Of a stretch of DNA of 64,000 bases, positions 34,313-44,898 are shown one piece after another. The DNA is from Laccaria trichodermophora (taxonomy: Eukaryota; Basidiomycota; Agaricomycetes; Agaricales; Hydnangiaceae). The stretch spans positions 1 to 64,000 of the forward strand of contig JACTVC010000035.1 of the NCBI GenBank assembly GCA_018417955.1. Reading direction: 5' to 3'. The notes under the pieces were generated by a model. It was given only the letters and a program-made list of their open reading frames with translations, did no database searches and was not told the DNA's origin. A program made the translations under genes and the position numbers. Position 1 is the first letter of the stretch. Each line of letters begins with the position of its first letter.

Positions 34313-36168
34313 ATGACAACCCCCCTCAAGTTGAGCGAATTGCTGAAGGCGCCGTTTGGTCCATATCCGGTGGAAGAGATTCTGGAGAAGAATGCGCCAG
34401 ATTCCCTGTTCCGCCTGGAATCGACCAGGCTTTATTTCAAAGACGAGCCAATTGGGTTCGTTACCCCCATCTCGCCCATTCGTGTCGGCTTATGTTTTCT
34501 TAGATTTGACGAAACAGAGTTTATTACCACCCCTCCTCGAGGCAGCCGTCTCCTCGATCCACGAACTAACAAGGCCGAAACCCCAGTGGATGTATACGGC
34601 ATCTTGCGTCTGAACAAAACGGCATACTTGACTGAAACTGGTCGGATACGACTTCGAGCGGAACTCAGGCAGAGAGATGGTCCTGGCAGCGGCCTCACGC
34701 TAGAGCGCCTTTTCGGGGATGGAAAGAACTCTGGTTCAACCATCCGTGTCTATCTACGATTTCGCAAAACTCATCCAGCGGCATTTTTGACAAGTAAATG
34801 ACATTTCTGTTTGTGTGGTCTACTGAAGCCGATGGAACCGTCACCCAGTGGTTTCACGCCCTACATCATTGGTTGTAACGACAATAGATCCGTGCGTATC
34901 ATCTTTTCCAGAAGCGAAGCGACTAATGATTACTTACGATCGGTGGATTCAGAATACGAACTCTTGAGATCACAAGTCTCGATGTTCGCACATATGAACA
35001 TAGTCGCAACTTCCTGGATCGCTACTTCCTGTGGGCTATAATCTGCCAGATAGATGCGCTCGACAAAGGGAGAACACCTCTAGATCAACGCACCATCGAC
35101 TGGTTGGTTGAAAAATACACCACCGAAATTCGGAAGCACGATCTCTTCCGGCGTCTTATACATAACGGCCCCGACGAACAGACTTCAGTGAAACGCCACC
35201 TAAGGCATGTTTCTCAGGCTGATATCAGGGGTTATTTTGCGGCGCAGGCTGAGTGGCTCCTCGCACATCAATTGGCATCATCTCACAGCCAGGAAGTGCG
35301 GGGTCGGCTGAGCTTACGGCATTGGGTTGCGTTCTGTCGAGAGGTAAAAATTGATCGACAGAAGGCAAGATCGCAAGGAGTGAGGTGGGGAATGCCACAT
35401 GGTGCCAAAAAGGAATATATTGGCAAAGCCGGCGATGAATTTGGTTTGGCAAGATTTGGTATGGGCGAGAAGCCTGCTACGTTTTGGGAGACACAGCTGC
35501 ACAATGGGTTGAAAGAGAAAAAGAAGCAGGTATGATCTGGAAATAACTGTGGGTTAGCATAACGAGCATTGAGAAAACACTGGTAGATGGATTTCGAATT
35601 CGAGGCCCAGCTACCACGCAAAGAAGCCTCACACAAAGAAGAGTTACGCAAGGGAGAGTTCTCATATGATGGGGACTTTTCGGAACCATCTACACCAGGG
35701 ATGTCGGACACAGACTCTGATATTGAATCTGACATTTTTGCGCAACCAATCCCCCAATGCGTGTTTGATCCTCCAGAGATTCCTCCAGGTCGATTCACCT
35801 GGTTTTGTTGTATTCCCGGTTGTTCCTATACAATCGACCTCCTCAACCTGACAGAAGAGAATCTCAATGGGCTTCCGGAACATACGGCTTACATCTTGAA
35901 AAGCAAATCATGGTCATCTGTCAGGGATACCCCAGTACAACAATCGCTACAGCATCTGGTCAACATTCACTACAACTCGCATCTTGAAGAACATGGAATT
36001 TATGTCGATCTCAAAGGCAAGAGAAGGTACGTGGATGTGTGGCCACCAGGGAGCTCCAAAAAACGGCAAGTGAAGGAAACGGTGGTTAAGTTGGAAGAGG
36101 ATGACACTGGGCCGGAACTGAGACGCAGCCGCAGACCAAAGAGTGGACCAGTAGTGTATACCAGGTAA
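34313..36168 (+). CDS. Unrecognised 560-aa protein with one C2H2-like motif
   Basis: Four exons (34313-34793, 34849-34891, 34953-35529, 35587-36168) join in frame. The N-terminal third contains short beta-rich segments (STRLYFKDEPIGFV, VDVYGILRLNKT, STIRVYLRFRKTHPAAFL) that could form an OB-like fold. A helical middle follows (FLDRYFLWAIICQIDALDKG, IDWLVEKYTTEIRKHDLFRR), then an acidic linker (SDTDSDIESD). Near residue 450 a CIPGC pair is followed about 55 residues later by HLVNIHYNSHLEEH, a plausible but widely spaced Cys2His2 site. A basic tail ends RRSRRPKSGPVVYTR. This suggests a nuclear nucleic-acid-binding protein. The family is not recognised; the OB idea is speculative. Confidence 0.75.
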
Positions 36169-36318
36169 GATATATATGAGAGATATTAGCATTTATATGA
36201 GTCTATACATACAACTATGTACGTACGAAAGCAATATGTAGTCAGTGCGAAGTCCAATAATTACATTACTTAGTTCAAGAAGAGTTCCTCGTAGCTTGTT
36301 GCCTACGACCTATTGGCA

Positions 36319-36498
36319 TTATGCACCTGGAGCAACATATTTCAAGGACTCAAGCTCCGCAACACCCTGATTCCCTGTCTCGATGGCTTCCACGACGGAT
36401 TGGACGATGAAAATGATCAAGGCTGGTGAGCACCACCAAACAGTTGTTTGCCATGTTTTTTGGAGAAATAAAGAGAGGGTAGGGGGAACTGCGGACAT
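36319..36498 (-). CDS. Small single-span membrane protein, 59 aa
   Basis: Single-exon frame starting MSAVPPTLSLFLQKTWQ, with one hydrophobic span (TTVWWCSPALIIFIVQSVV) and a short polar C-terminus ending in LKYVAPGA. The open frame extends upstream to 36681, but the extra residues look like 5' UTR. Size and layout resemble small tail- or signal-anchored organelle proteins. I cannot name it. Confidence 0.45.
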   Translation of the reverse strand: MSAVPPTLSLFLQKTWQTTVWWCSPALIIFIVQSVVEAIETGNQGVAELESLKYVAPGA

Positions 36499-37120
36499 GG
36501 AGTAGAGCAACTCGTAGGACAATGACCGCGGATTGTTGTTGAGATGAAGATGTACTCGGACTAGGTCTAGATGACACAGGATTGCAAGGTTAAGGTGGAG
36601 GAACAGAGAAAGCAAGGTGAAGCAAGATGGAAAAGGAATCGACGGTTCATGTTCCACTGAGGAGGGGAAGATAATTAGCAAAGGGCTTTGCTTGCTTGGC
36701 GAGAAGAGGAAGACGAGTTGCCTGAATTGATTGTACTTTAGCGATGAATAAAGTTGGTTGATAGAACTGACAAGAGAGCCGACAGTGCAAGTACAATTCG
36801 TAACATAAGTTGGTATTGCGCGCTGGCTACAGCGTTCGCCCGACGTAGTTTCTCAACCACAGCGTCCTGTTCTGTGCCAGAAACCGTCGGTTGTGACACT
36901 TAAAAATAGGTCTAGTCGACATACGCTGCTCGTCCAAGACCTCCGCGTCTTCTCCAGACTCATGTTCGGAGAATTTGAAAGGGATTCGTCGCCGGAAGGA
37001 GTCCATATCAACCTTTTGTCGCATCGACGCACATGGTTGAATGCAGCTGAGCCCGTAGAGGCTGCATCGAGGTAGATGAACCACGTGATCTGATTTTCTC
37101 TCGAAATTTAATCTTTGACC
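36499..37120. promoter_or_regulatory. Divergent intergenic region before RIO1
   Basis: About 620 bp between the small membrane-protein gene (minus strand) and RIO1 (plus strand). It must hold both promoters. I see no further gene in it. Confidence 0.4.
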
Positions 37121-39182
37121 ATGGCGACCTTGATCAACGCTCCCATCGACGAAGGCCAATTCGATGATGCTCCTCGCCCAAGCCAGCTTTACATCGATAC
37201 ATACGATCCAGCAGAGGACGTCAACGCTCTTGACTGGCTAGATTCCCCATTGGAAGACGATGACGATGAGTTTGACGACACTTATGATGAGAATCGCGTA
37301 GAGGATGAGGATTGGGAGATCGCAGAGCGAGGTATGCCATGTTAACCCTCCGCAATTTGATTCCTTAAAATGTTAAAATGATTACAGATTTTACGAAGCA
37401 GTATAACCGTCTCAAACAACATGTTGCGGTACGAACAGGCAACGCTCAAGGTACTTCGTCCGCGCTAAACCAATCTTCGACCGTCGCGGCACTTCCTGCT
37501 GTAAACCATCCACGCACTACGATTCCTTTGAGTGTGCCTTCCAATCGATCGAATGGAAAAGATAAAACAATCGATCAACTCGCCTCGCTCGCAAAATATA
37601 GCTCCCGTATCGCAAAAATTGACGTTCCATACGTAATGGGTGTCGGGGTCAACAGGAAAGGTCCTAGCGCTCATGCGAACATAAAAGACAAGAGCGATCG
37701 AGCTACGAATGAGCAGGTTCTTGACCCACGCACTCGCCTTATCCTGTTCAAGATGATTGGACGAGGCTTGCTTCACGAAGTTAACGGCTGTGTGAGCACG
37801 GGGAAAGAGGTGCGACTTTTTTGTATCGTCCTCGTGAAAAATATCAATGTCCAATTATTAGGCAAACGTCTACCACGCCGTTACCGCAGACGCCTCCCAC
37901 CTTGCGCTGAAGATCTACAAAACCTCTATCCTCGTGTTTAAAGATCGCGCCAAGTACGTCACTGGAGAGTATCGTTTCAGGCGGGGGTATAGCCGTAATC
38001 CCAGAAAAATGGTACGTCTTTGGGCCGAGAAGGAGATGCGGAACCTTAAGCGGCTAGCCGCAGCTGGCATAAAATGCCCTGACCCGCTCGAAGTGAGAGA
38101 GAACGTCCTTGTAATGACATTTGTTGGTAGCAAGGAGGGCTGGTGGGTTTTTCACGTTCTCCTCAAGGTTCCATGTAAACAACATCTCTTCAGGGCCTCC
38201 CCGCGTCTTAAAGATGCGGAGCTCCCTGCGGCGTCGTGTGCCGCGCTTTATCGACAACTGGTATTAATAGTTCGACGGATGTTCCATGAATGCAAGCTCG
38301 TTCATGCCGATTTGTCGGAATACAACATCCTTTTCCACGAAGAAAATTTATGGATCATCGATGTTTCGCAAAGTGTGGAACATGATCACCCTTCCGCCTT
38401 CGATTTCTTGAAGAGTGATATCAAGAATGTCGAAGATTTCTTTGGTCGGCTCGGGGTCCGATGTCTCGGTCTCCGACGATGTTTTGAATTCGTAACCAGA
38501 GATAAACAGGGTGAAGATGCTGGGCAGGAAGAAGCTGTGTTGGACAAGTGGCTTGAAGAAGAGGGTGTGGGAGAGATTGACCAAGAGGAAGGCGATTACG
38601 CCATACCAACCTCCGAAAGGGCGGAGGAAGATGCGGCCCATGAAGACTCTGTTTTCCTTCGATCTTTCATTCCACGGACGTTGAATGATGTGTATGATCC
38701 AGAGCGGGATGTCGCAAAGCTCAGTCGCGGAGAGGGGAGTGAGCTAATATATGCTGATACTATCGGGGTTGTGGGCCCCGAGGGCGATGACACCAAGCAG
38801 GGTCTGGTGCAGAAGAGAACAAGGGTTAAATTTCAAGATCAAGCTGTGGAGTTGTCGGAGTCGAACACTATGGCCGACCGCAGTGACGCTGATGTTGAGT
38901 CGGATGAAGGAAATGGGGAGGAGTTTGTTGATGACAGTGAGGACAGTGACGATGAGGTTGAAGGAGCGAAGAAAGAGGGCTTTGTGGATCGAACCCCTCG
39001 AGGTCATCGTCACGAAGATCGCGACGCTAAAAAGGTTTCTCCTACCACATTTTGCTCTCAAAGATGCTAATTGTTGTTGACAGGAGCGCAAAAAAGCAGT
39101 AAAAGCAGAGGCCAAGGAAAAGCGGAAATCTAAGATGCCCAAATCGGAGAAAAAACGGATTATGAAGAAGACGAAGAGCTAG
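37121..39182 (+). CDS. RIO1: RIO1 atypical serine/threonine protein kinase
   Basis: Five exons (37121-37331, 37388-37809, 37862-38142, 38194-39034, 39084-39182) give 617 aa. An acidic N-terminus (LEDDDDEFDDTYDEN) precedes the RIO domain. The ATP-binding part includes GCVSTGKEANVYHA with the catalytic lysine in LALKIYKTSI. The RIO signature EYRFRRGYSRNPRKMVRLWA follows, then catalytic Asp344 and Asn349 in VHADLSEYNIL and metal-binding Asp361 in WIIDVSQSVEHDHP. An acidic segment and a very basic lysine-rich tail close the protein. RIO1 acts in late cytoplasmic maturation of the 40S ribosomal subunit. All catalytic residues are present, so it should be active. Confidence 0.96.
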
Positions 39183-39377
39183 GGATGGGTGCGCTTACTA
39201 CTGTGATGCGCACTGGGAAGATTTTGAATTTAATATTAATTCAGAAACAACATCCACGTTAAATCGACAGTTTTTAGATTTTTGCCGTAGTAACGGCAGA
39301 TGTGATCCAGGTATTGATTGCATTCACCTCCGATTTTCGACGTATCTTGCCCCCATGCATACCCCTCTGGAGCGGGT

Positions 39378-41834
39378 TTATGCGTCCGTCACACACCCAT
39401 GGCTCGCGTCTGTAACACTCTTAGTATACTTGTACAACGTTCCCTGGGATACCTTGAGTGCAGGTGCAATCCAAGACTCTTTTCTCTTCATTAACTCCTC
39501 GGGTGAGACGCGGAGCTCGATAGTGTTCTTAATGGCATCGACGACAATGGTGTCTCCGTCCCTGACGAGCGCTATGGGCCCACCAACCTGTGCCTCGGGA
39601 ACGACGTGTCCAATACAAAATCCATGGGATCTGAAAATTACAATCAGAACGAAGAACAAGCAGCGGTTAGCCATTGATATGTTGTCAGAGCGCAAAAACA
39701 TACCCGCCGCTGAATCTTCCGTCTGTGAGACAGGCAACGTCCAAACCCAAGCCGGCTCCCATGATTAAGCTTGTGGGTTTCAGCATCTCAGGCATGCCTA
39801 TAATGGGAAGGAAGTGTTAGTTGAAGGTTACATAAAGGAGTTATGATGGGAACAACAAGAAAGGATATCCCGGGAGTGCCATCAATGAGGGTGAAAACGT
39901 GGAGTAGATGGGAGAGCGGAAGAGATACGAGATAAGAAATACTGACCAGGTCCTCCCTGAGGGCCGAGATACCGAAGAATGACGACCGTTTTTTCACCCT
40001 TTTTGATAGACCCGCTTTCGACGGCCTTGACGAAATCGTCTTCTGTGTCGAAAGTCCGTGCCTTGCCCGTAAATTCCAAGCCTTCTTTGCCTGTAATCTT
40101 AGCCACCGCACCGCCAGGAGCCAGATTGCCTTTGAGGATTCTGTGAAAGTTCCGTATGTCTAAGCAATCCTGCGGAGTCTTGAAAACAAACGATGGATGA
40201 GACCAACCGGATGTGTCCTGTCTCTTTTATAGGCTTATTAAGAGGTCGAATAACGTCTTGTCGAGAATCCAGTTCGCCGTATCTGTGTGTCCATTCCTCA
40301 AGGTTTTCGCCGAGGGTTCGACCCGTGACAGTCATATTATTCCCGTCGATTAGCTTGTTCTTTAGCAAGAACGCCAAAATTTCTATTCATTGACGTTCCC
40401 ATCAGACATACACGTGGATGTGGCGAATGAAATCTTACTTGGGATTCCACCGATCTTGTACACATCTTCCATGACATATTTGCCACTGGGTTTGATGTCG
40501 GCGAGGAAGGGGGTGCGGTCTGACACGTTTTGGAAGTCGTCGATATCCAATTTAATGCCCACGGAAAGAGCCATAGCTATGAGATGCAGGACTGCATTAG
40601 TAGAACCGCCTAGAATGATTGTGAGGACCTGATAGAATGGTTAACATTGAGGTATAAGTGCCGTAAACAAGACAGACCATAGCATTTTCAAACGCGGATC
40701 TAGTCATGATGTCCCGTGGAAGTATGTTTTTCTCAAGAAGGTTGTACATAACTTTCCCAATTGAAGCACACTCCGTGTGTTTTTCCAGGGATTCGGCTGG
40801 GAAGGATGATGATCCGGGGATTGTCATCCCCAGTGCCTCCGCCGCACTTGCCATAGTGTTTGCTGTGTACATCTAGTATATTTCTCAATTCAGTTGAGCT
40901 GAGGGTCTGACTAGATGGAGACTTACACCACCACAAGCGCCTGGTCCTGGGCAGGCATGTCGAACGGTATTATATCGTTCGCGTTCCGCTTCGGGTGTCT
41001 TTCCGTCCTGCAGGTACTTTCCGTAGGACTGGAAAGCGGACACGATGTCCAACTGTGGCGCTCCTTCACACGACCCGGCACGAATTGTCCCACCATACAC
41101 CATAAGTCCAGGGCGGTTGAGACGCCCAACTATTCAAAAAATGCAAAACATTTACGGGGATAAAGGGAGCAAGAATGCGAAAAAAACTGACGGGCCATCA
41201 GAACACCAGGCATATTTTTATCGCAGCCGGGAACGACGACCATCCCGTCGAGATGGTGTCCTCCGGCAGCGGTCTCTACTTGATCTGCAATCAGGTCTCG
41301 GGATTGGAGGGAGTAGGACATGCCGCGCGTTCCCATGCTGATCCCATCGCTGACTCCAACGGTACCAAACTGGTAGCCTATGATACCAGACTGTGTAAGT
41401 GAAGCTTTGATTTCTTGACCCAGACCAAGGAGATGTTTATTGCATCTGTATTGAAATGTTCAAAACGCGTTGGTTGAGAATAATAAAGGACTTACGGATT
41501 ACCCTCGTACCTAACTCATACGGTCAGAATGGCATGGACACAAGCCGTAACAGCAACACACCAGACGCTGGCGACGCCGACCATGGCTTTGTTGAAGTCA
41601 TCATCCGTTTTGATGCCGTCCGTAGCATACAGCATGGCCTGGGGAAAAGAACGTCATTTCCTTCCGCCTTTGTTAATTGGGAAGTCAACATACCTGACTA
41701 GCACCTTGGTCTTTGGGTTGGGTAACCACCCTGCTGTGCCTGTTCATGATGGGCTTGTCGCTGCATCTTGAGGTAGTGCAGAACGCCCTAGAGGCAGTGA
41801 GAAACCGAGGATGAGGGAACGATTTGGAAGGCAT
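39378..41834 (-). CDS. ILV3: Dihydroxyacid dehydratase, mitochondrial
   Basis: Eleven exons (41834-41694, 41638-41562, 41510-41496, 41445-41192, 41129-40927, 40872-40678, 40628-40439, 40382-40208, 40140-39947, 39797-39704, 39630-39378) give 596 aa. The start [18 protein letters not shown] is a basic, serine-rich mitochondrial presequence. IlvD/Edd hallmarks follow: YEGNPCNKH (Cys79), [11 protein letters not shown] (Cys152), [17 protein letters not shown] (Cys222/Cys228, Fe-S ligand region), [21 protein letters not shown] and [17 protein letters not shown]. It dehydrates 2,3-dihydroxy-isovalerate and -methylvalerate to keto acids in valine and isoleucine synthesis. Exon 3 is only 15 nt. A TTG-initiated extension upstream is possible, but ATG at 41834 is the natural start. 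Confidence 0.96.
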
Positions 41835-42673
41835 CGCGACGCGAAGCGTTGACGCGACTAGCTTTGAACAAGCCAAGGACGACCTGGAAAATTGTTGCGC
41901 CGGCCTGCCGGTAAGATTATCCCCATGAAGCTAAGTTCCGGGATTCGCAAGTAATTCGGCCGAATATCTTGCCTAAAAAAGAACGAATCACCGGCATTCT
42001 GTCATGAAACCGCGTCGGAGACTAATACAATGAATGTTACGGCTGGCCGTCTCTGCCCGCCGAAGAAGAAAAAAATGAAGAAAAGAAATCGAGAAGAAAG
42101 CAGAGAGAGAGCCACGTTTTACGACATATGAGATTAGAGTTGGGTACCGAACCATGGGGACCATATGACCATTTGGGGTGTGACATGTCATTTAGGGGCA
42201 AGTTTTGCCTCAACGCATAAGCGGGAATGTGAAGGGACTATGTCGATTGAGGGCGTCGGTGAGCGTTAAGCTTAACGACGGCCGTCTACTTCTGACGGCG
42301 GTGAGCGACGAGAGCCAAGGATGGCGTGGTTGGGTGTGTGTGAGCACGGATCACCACCAATTTTCAGGCCTCCTCGCTTTCATCCCGTCCCATCTGTGTT
42401 TGGGCCCTGTTGCAACGCTGCGACGGAAGTAAACGTCTTGAAGGCCTCAATTCAGTCGTCGCCTTTTTCCTCCGCCATGTCGATCACTCGGTCGTCTTGA
42501 ATTTTTTGTTCCACCTTGGACGGTACTTCATTGCCAGCACATCTGGATGGGCTCTGCGCTCTACGACCCTTGCTCAGCTAGCTTGTTTCCTTTTCTTTCA
42601 CGACAAACCGTGTCCTCCTCCCTTCTTCTGGCCTCTGTCTCACTTTTAACGTGGACAAGCGCGTTGTGTCAAA
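41835..42673. promoter_or_regulatory. Divergent intergenic region, ILV3 and zinc-cluster gene
   Basis: About 840 bp between two divergently transcribed genes. It holds pyrimidine-rich stretches near 42480-42650, as often seen before fungal start sites. I found no gene in it. Confidence 0.5.
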
Positions 42674-44333
42674 ATGGAGAGGCGCGAAAATGACCCCAGG
42701 CAGAGCTCGCTGCCAAGCAGTCTCATCCCTCACTTGTTTACCGCTCCTCAGCAACCCCGCGACAGTTCAACCAGGACAACCCTCGCGCCATCTATCACCC
42801 CATCGGTGGCAGCAGAAGAGGCACCATTTGATATTGAGCAAACCTACATGCATGTCGTGTCGCCCTCATTTCCTATGACGCCCCTTGTGCCACATTCCTC
42901 CTTTGAAAGTAGACCAAGTTCCAGGACTTACTTTGCCTACGAGTCTGAACATCACGATCGACAACTCGCCTCCAGTTCCGTGAGCCTTGCAGAACTTTCC
43001 GATCAAACACTTCATCGACTCGAACCTTCCATTCCTCCCGTTCATGGCCAACGATTCGCCAGCCCGATCTACAGCGACCCAGTCTTCCATGCATCCCGTC
43101 CTACAATTCCGTCGCGCACGCCAAGCTACACTTTCCCGCCACCCGCCACCCGAGAAAATGTCCTACAGCGCACTTCATGGAGAGAGGGTGAGGCGGGGCC
43201 CTCATCCTTGCTGCCAGCTATACGAACAGACCAACGAACAAGCAGAGGACGTCGAGGCTCAAGTCAACCTGCTCGTCTTGGGCCTCAGACGGAGATGTTT
43301 GAGAGAGGAAGCAGTAGCTTCGATCCCGAAGTACCATTCGGAGACATGGCTAGACGGGAGAGTGAAAGAGAGGGTTATCTGCTCTCATCCGGCTCGCTTG
43401 GCCGAAGTACGTACTTCATTTTCCCTGCTTGACGCCTAAGTATTAACTGAAAAATCTCAGCAGGACTGTATGGACCGTCGTCTTCCCACAGCTTTCAGGG
43501 TTTACTACCACCCTTGCTGGTTCCCAGCTCAGGGGACCTTTTTGGGCAGCAAAATGTATATACATACCCATCCGCTCCACTTAACATTACATCTTCTGGG
43601 TCTACATCAACAGGCATGCGTGGTGGAAGTCCCGGATTAGAGCCGATGTATCCATCAGAAACTCGGTTTGATCCACCGAGTGCGTTTCGTTCAACTGAAT
43701 ACGGAAGTGACGAGGCGTCTCAGAAGGGGAAAAAACGAAGGGCGGGGAGGAGGGCAGATTCGGTGGAAATGGACAACGATAGCAACCCACGCAAGTCTAG
43801 AAATCCAAGAAAGACGGCTGTCGCGTGTAACTTCTGTCGAGGCAAGCCCCTTTCATTTGAGAAAACCAAATTGACCAACTTTGGCTACAATAGGGCGAAA
43901 ACTTCGCTGCAACGGTGCAAAACCTTCGTGTTACAATTGCACTGTAAGGAAATTCGAATGCGAGTATGTACCAATACAAAGGCGTCGGGGTCCTGGGAAG
44001 GCGCCCAGAGGAAGCCGGTCAAAGAAAGCGAGCACTTCTGGGCGAGTATCAGATGCTAGCTTGAGCACGAATGCTGCAGATCGACGTCCAAGTCCACTAG
44101 CGCCCGCCGACTATCCTCCTGACATACTTGTACCAGAGCTCCGGCCATACACATCTGGGATGTCTCTTGATAAGTTCTCTTTCCAACCGCCTGATTCATC
44201 TCCACCCTATCCATCTGCGCCGATTCCGGGGCGGATGAGGGAAATGGGGCCGCACGCACAGACACCCCGAAGTCGGGAAACAAGCTCAGAAGATGGGTCG
44301 GACACTGAGGAGTTTTATCGCAAGATGGGATAA
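42674..44333 (+). CDS. Zn2Cys6 fungal transcription factor with C-terminal zinc cluster
   Basis: Three exons (42674-43406, 43461-43841, 43894-44333) give 517 aa. The first ~330 residues are a low-complexity serine/proline-rich region. A basic segment (KGKKRRAGRR) is followed by the zinc cluster: ACNFCR (Cys367, Cys370), then GRKLRC (377), PSC (384), YNC (387) and EC (394), a complete six-cysteine pattern. The tail is proline- and serine-rich. The intron inside the cluster, directly after CNFCR, is GC-AG (GCAAGC ... TAG). The acceptor of intron 1 is a tandem CAGCAG, so one residue is ambiguous. There is no fungal-specific transcription factor (MHR) domain. Targets unknown. Confidence 0.9.
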
Positions 44334-44898
44334 GAATCCCGGATCACAAGATACCTCCGTGCTAGGTGCCAAGTGGGACAAAAATGCCGGTTGTCGATCG
44401 TCGCTCAAGAGAGTGTATCGATTTCAATTGGAATCTGCTTTTGGTTTGGTCGCTGTGTTTTCCCCACAGTCATTTCCCACTGTCCGCCAATGACAGATCG
44501 TCCTGAACTTCCTTTTACGTATTTCGTCGCCATCCACTCTTTTCTTAGCCTCTTACTTGCGCATTCCGGGCGCATGCCTACCGCTCCCACGATATTTGTA
44601 CCCTAAACTTGGAGGTGTGCAGCGGTGCAACCACCATCCTCAGCATAATTCTACAGCTGCATATTGTTACTAGCCTGTATATTGTTCGGTATTCAACTAT
44701 AATTTTACACCTTTCATAGTGAGGACGGAATGGAATGTGAAATGATATTATTGTACCTTGGATCGTTCCGATTGGCTCGGTGGGAATTAGACTCGGTTTC
44801 TCGCATCAGAGTTTTCGAAATCACCGCGCTTGACCTTGCGTGCGGGCAATCCTGCTTTCCCCGTTCTGGCGTCCGCCGCTCGTTGAAGACCATCTTCA
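44334..44898. promoter_or_regulatory. Intergenic region before the septin/zinc-cluster fusion
   Basis: 565 bp separating the stop codon of the zinc-cluster gene from the start of the fusion gene on the same strand. I find no gene in it. Both flanking genes keep their own start and stop codons, so read-through does not explain the zinc clusters in the next gene. Confidence 0.5.
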
